From Microbispora bryophytorum (GTDB lineage: Bacteria > Actinomycetota > Actinomycetes > Streptosporangiales > Streptosporangiaceae), in contig NZ_VIRL01000003.1 in NCBI RefSeq assembly GCF_006874465.1, positions 543,608 through 607,607 on the forward strand: 64,000 nucleotides of DNA. The letters run 5' to 3'. Positions 61,898-64,000 of the stretch are shown here, piece after piece; position 1 is the first letter of the stretch, and the number at the start of each line of letters is the position of its first letter. The notes beneath the pieces were generated by a model. It worked only from the letters and a program-made list of their open reading frames with translations, did no database searches and was not told where the DNA came from. The position numbers and the translations under genes are program-made.

Positions 61898-62983
61898 TCA
61901 GGCGCCGGGCTCCTCGAAGCGGTCGAGATAGGCGGCGTACCAGGCGCGCTCCTCCTCCACCAGCGCGTGCCGATCGGCGTAGACGTGGTCGAACATGGCG
62001 TCCACCGGCGGGTCCGGCATGGCGATGATCCCGTCGCGCAGTTCGAGCGCCATGCGGTCGCCCTCCTCGTCGACCTCGGTGAAGAACGCCTCGTCGGCCA
62101 TGCCCTCCCGCAGCAGGTACGCCCGTATGCGCGCGATCGGGTCCTTCTTCCGCCACTCGTCCAGCTCCTCGGCGGGCTGGTAACGGCCCGGGTCGTCGGA
62201 GGTGGTGTGCGGGCCCATCCGGTAGGTGTACGCCTCGATGAGGAACGGCCCGGCCCCGGAGCGCACGTGCCGCAGCGCGGCCCTCGTCACGGCGAGGCAG
62301 GCCAGCACGTCGTTGCCGTCCACCCGTACGCCGGGGAAGCCGAACCCCCGCGCGCGCTGGTAGATCGGCGCCCGGCTCTGCCGCCCGACGGGGTGGGAGA
62401 TGGCCCACTGGTTGTTCTGGCAGAAGAACACCACCGGCGCGTTGAACACGGCCGCGAAGTTGAACGCCTCGCTGACGTCCCCCTCACTCGCCGCGCCGTC
62501 GCCGAAGTAGGCCACGACGGCCGAGTCGTCGCCGTCCCTGCGGACCCCCATGGCGTACCCCACGGCGTGCAGCGTCTGCGCGCCGAGGACGATCGTGTAG
62601 AGGTGGAAGCGGGTCTCCCGGGGGTCCCAGCCGCCGTTCGTCGTGCCCCGCAGCATGCCCATGAGCGCGAGCGGAGCGATGCCCCGGCACCAGGCGACGC
62701 CGTGCTCCCGATAGGAGGGGAACACGTGGTCGTCCGGCTCCAGTGCCCGGCCCGAACCGATCTGGGCGGCCTCCTGCCCCAGACAGGGGATCCACATCCC
62801 CAGCTCGCCGAGACGCTGGAGCGCGAATGCCTCCCGGTCGATCCGGCGCACCAGCGCCATGTCGCGGTACAGCCCCCGATACTGGCTCTTCGACAGGTCC
62901 AGGTCGTACTCGGGGTGCGCGACACGCTCGCCTTCGGGCGTGAGCAACTGGACCAGATCTTCGGCCTCGTCCTGGCGCCGCAC
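61898..62983 (-). CDS. pdhA: Pyruvate/2-oxoacid dehydrogenase E1 component, alpha subunit
   Basis: Thiamine-diphosphate enzyme subunit of 361 residues. AYFGDGAASEGDVSEAFNFA is the GDG...NN thiamine-binding motif with FCQNNQWAIS; YRMGPHTTSDDPGRY is the phosphorylation-loop region of the E1-alpha family; PSYREHGVAWCRGIAP is a further signature. The GTG start follows AGGAG. An E1-beta gene and a lipoyl E2 gene normally follow; here the next DNA is a LuxR remnant, so the beta subunit must be elsewhere or the locus has been deleted. Pyruvate versus branched-chain substrate cannot be decided; a pdhA-like reading is most likely. Confidence 0.9.
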   Translation of the reverse strand: MRRQDEAEDLVQLLTPEGERVAHPEYDLDLSKSQYRGLYRDMALVRRIDREAFALQRLGELGMWIPCLGQEAAQIGSGRALEPDDHVFPSYREHGVAWCRGIAPLALMGMLRGTTNGGWDPRETRFHLYTIVLGAQTLHAVGYAMGVRRDGDDSAVVAYFGDGAASEGDVSEAFNFAAVFNAPVVFFCQNNQWAISHPVGRQSRAPIYQRARGFGFPGVRVDGNDVLACLAVTRAALRHVRSGAGPFLIEAYTYRMGPHTTSDDPGRYQPAEELDEWRKKDPIARIRAYLLREGMADEAFFTEVDEEGDRMALELRDGIIAMPDPPVDAMFDHVYADRHALVEEERAWYAAYLDRFEEPGA

Positions 62984-63157
62984 GTCGTCTCCTCTCTGAC
63001 AACGGTGACCGCTGCCCGGCGCACCGGACCCCTCTTCGTCGACGGGTTTGTCGCACCGTGCGCAGCCAATCATTGCGGCTGTGGCGCGCGAAGGTTCACA
63101 CGGCGTGCCCGCCACGCCGGTGAGCTGCGGTTTTGTGTGACCGCCCATCGGCGGCGG

Positions 63158-63769
63158 TCAGCCGGCCGTGGCGGCGGGGCGCAGACCCGCGAAGACGATC
63201 GCGAGCGTACGGGCCCGCAGATCGGGCTCCCACCGGGTGTGCAGAGACGCCTGGCACACGCCGATCAGCAGGGCCATGACCTCCGGCACCCGGACGTCGG
63301 GACGTACGGCCCCGGCCTGCTGGGCCTTTCCGACGAGCACCTCGACGGCCTCACGCAGGGCGAGGACGGGCTTGGCGACGGTGACCGGGATGCCGGCCTG
63401 CGCGAGCAGGTCGACGACCGTCTTCTTCTCCGCGGCCTGCTCGACGGTGCGGGTGAAGAAGGCGAAGAAGGCGGTGGCGGGGTCGCCCTCGGCCGCGAGC
63501 GCCCGGGTCTCCTCGGTCAGCCTGACCGCGACCGCGTGCATGATCGCCTTCAGCAGGGACTCCTTGGTGGGGAAGTGCCGGAAGACGGTCCCGATCCCGA
63601 CCCCGGCCTTCTGGGCGATCTCCTCGGTCGAGGCGGAGGGGCCCTTGGCCGCGAAGACCGCCTCGGCGGCCTCCAGGATGCGCGTACGGTTGCGCCGGGC
63701 GTCGGCGCGCAGCGTCCTGGCCGGCGCACCGGAGATGTCCGGCTCGGGAACGCGCTGGTCCTTCGGCAT
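63158..63769 (-). CDS. TetR-family transcriptional regulator
   Basis: A 203-residue TetR regulator. RNRTRILEAAEAVFAAKGPS, STEEIAQKAGVGIGTVFRHF then PTKESLLKAIM is the N-terminal helix-turn-helix; the rest is the helical ligand domain. The ATG before PKDQRVPEPD was chosen over a longer start by proximity to the domain. Divergent from clpC; a GGAG-A-CTCC palindrome between them resembles operators of this subgroup. It may also control the E1-alpha gene downstream (174-bp gap). Ligand unknown. Confidence 0.92.
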   Translation of the reverse strand: MPKDQRVPEPDISGAPARTLRADARRNRTRILEAAEAVFAAKGPSASTEEIAQKAGVGIGTVFRHFPTKESLLKAIMHAVAVRLTEETRALAAEGDPATAFFAFFTRTVEQAAEKKTVVDLLAQAGIPVTVAKPVLALREAVEVLVGKAQQAGAVRPDVRVPEVMALLIGVCQASLHTRWEPDLRARTLAIVFAGLRPAATAG

Positions 63770-63793
63770 CCCTCGGCTCTCCCCACGCCTCGA

Positions 63794-63846
63794 TTGACAC
63801 ACGGATCGGCCGCTTCATAGCCTGTAACCGAAGTGGAGACTCCGAT
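63794..63846 (+). promoter_or_regulatory. Candidate clpC promoter and TetR operator
   Basis: TTGACA (63794-63799), 18-base spacer, TAGCCT (63818-63823) in the clpC direction. Downstream, AGTGGAGACTCCGAT (63832-63846) contains the palindrome GGAG-A-CTCC (63835-63843), placed between the divergent TetR and clpC starts. Assignment of the operator to the TetR protein is a guess. Confidence 0.45.
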
Positions 63847-63875
63847 TGTAGGTCACGCCGCAGCGAGGAGTGCAG

Positions 63876-64000
63876 ATGTTCGAGAGGTTCACCGACCGTG
63901 CGCGGCGGGTTGTCGTCCTGGCCCAGGAAGAGGCTCGGATGCTCAACCACAACTACATCGGTACTGAGCACATTCTTCTTGGCTTGATCCATGAGGGTGA
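63876..64000 (+). CDS. clpC: ATP-dependent Clp protease ATPase subunit ClpC (5' part only)
   Basis: The first 41 codons of Clp[21 protein letters not shown] followed by [20 protein letters not shown], the first repeat of the Clp N-domain. It continues beyond the window. GAGGAG lies seven bases before the ATG. ClpC is an essential AAA+ unfoldase of the ClpP protease in actinobacteria, so this marks a housekeeping core region at the right end. Confidence 0.95.
   Translation, partial: MFERFTDRARRVVVLAQEEARMLNHNYIGTEHILLGLIHEG

Overview
The window is high-GC DNA (strongly GC-biased third codon positions, frequent GTG starts, GTGA/TGATG overlaps) from a filamentous actinomycete. A Streptosporangiaceae-like genus such as Microbispora or a relative is my inference from gene content; the sequence proves only Actinomycetota.

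Layout. (1) 1-6.2 kb: a glucan-utilisation locus with a LacI-family repressor (cut by the window start), a GH1 beta-glucosidase, an AraC-type regulator, a DUF1772 membrane protein and a secreted GH16 beta-glucanase with a CBM6. Four copies of a GAGAGCGCTCTC-type palindrome precede the two hydrolase genes. (2) 6.2-21.3 kb: mixed accessory genes: a secreted DUF5666-like protein, a LysE exporter, a lone receiver protein, tRNA-Arg(CCG) with a strong terminator, a VapBC-like pair with its operator, a large secreted beta-helix/ricin protein, a Nudix hydrolase, a DUF6247-like gene with the wreck of a RelE-like partner flanked by a duplicated Nudix fragment, a three-gene CopC/cupredoxin/membrane-protein set, a DHFR-like protein, an ArsR-SRPBCC fusion and a membrane Ser/Thr kinase. 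(3) 21.7-27.1 kb: three genes in a row for a membrane metallopeptidase-like protein, a membrane PQQ-propeller protein and an LRV-repeat protein, ended by a 15-bp-stem hairpin; then the remnant of a CBM2 with an amber codon.

(4) 27.6-47.5 kb: a type II (aromatic) polyketide cluster. A 13-gene leftward operon runs O-methyltransferase, SDR, KS-alpha, CLF, ACP, a complete acetyl-CoA carboxylase (fused AccDA, BCCP, biotin carboxylase), methyltransferase, PF04199 cyclase, SRPBCC aromatase/cyclase, FAD monooxygenase and NmrA-like reductase. A quinone oxidoreductase, a MarR/MFS pair, a large SARP activator and a cytochrome P450 lie beside it. Acetyl-CoA carboxylase would supply malonyl-CoA; KS/CLF/ACP build the poly-beta-keto chain; the cyclases fold it; monooxygenase, P450 and methyltransferases tailor it; MFS/MarR are likely export and self-protection. 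No ActIII-type C-9 ketoreductase or glycosyltransferase is seen, so the product is probably an unreduced, non-glycosylated polyphenol (inference).

(5) 47.9-58.5 kb: an M14 carboxypeptidase, an RpiR regulator, a frameshifted oxidoreductase remnant, a DUF234-type ATPase behind a 12+5+12 palindrome, an MBL-fold protein, and two large secreted enzymes (GH3 and GH64) sharing near-identical discoidin domains. (6) 58.7-64 kb: a MarR regulator with two operators, aldo/keto reductase plus Gfo/Idh/MocA oxidoreductase, a frameshifted LuxR-type remnant, an orphan E1-alpha dehydrogenase, a TetR regulator, and the start of clpC running off the end.
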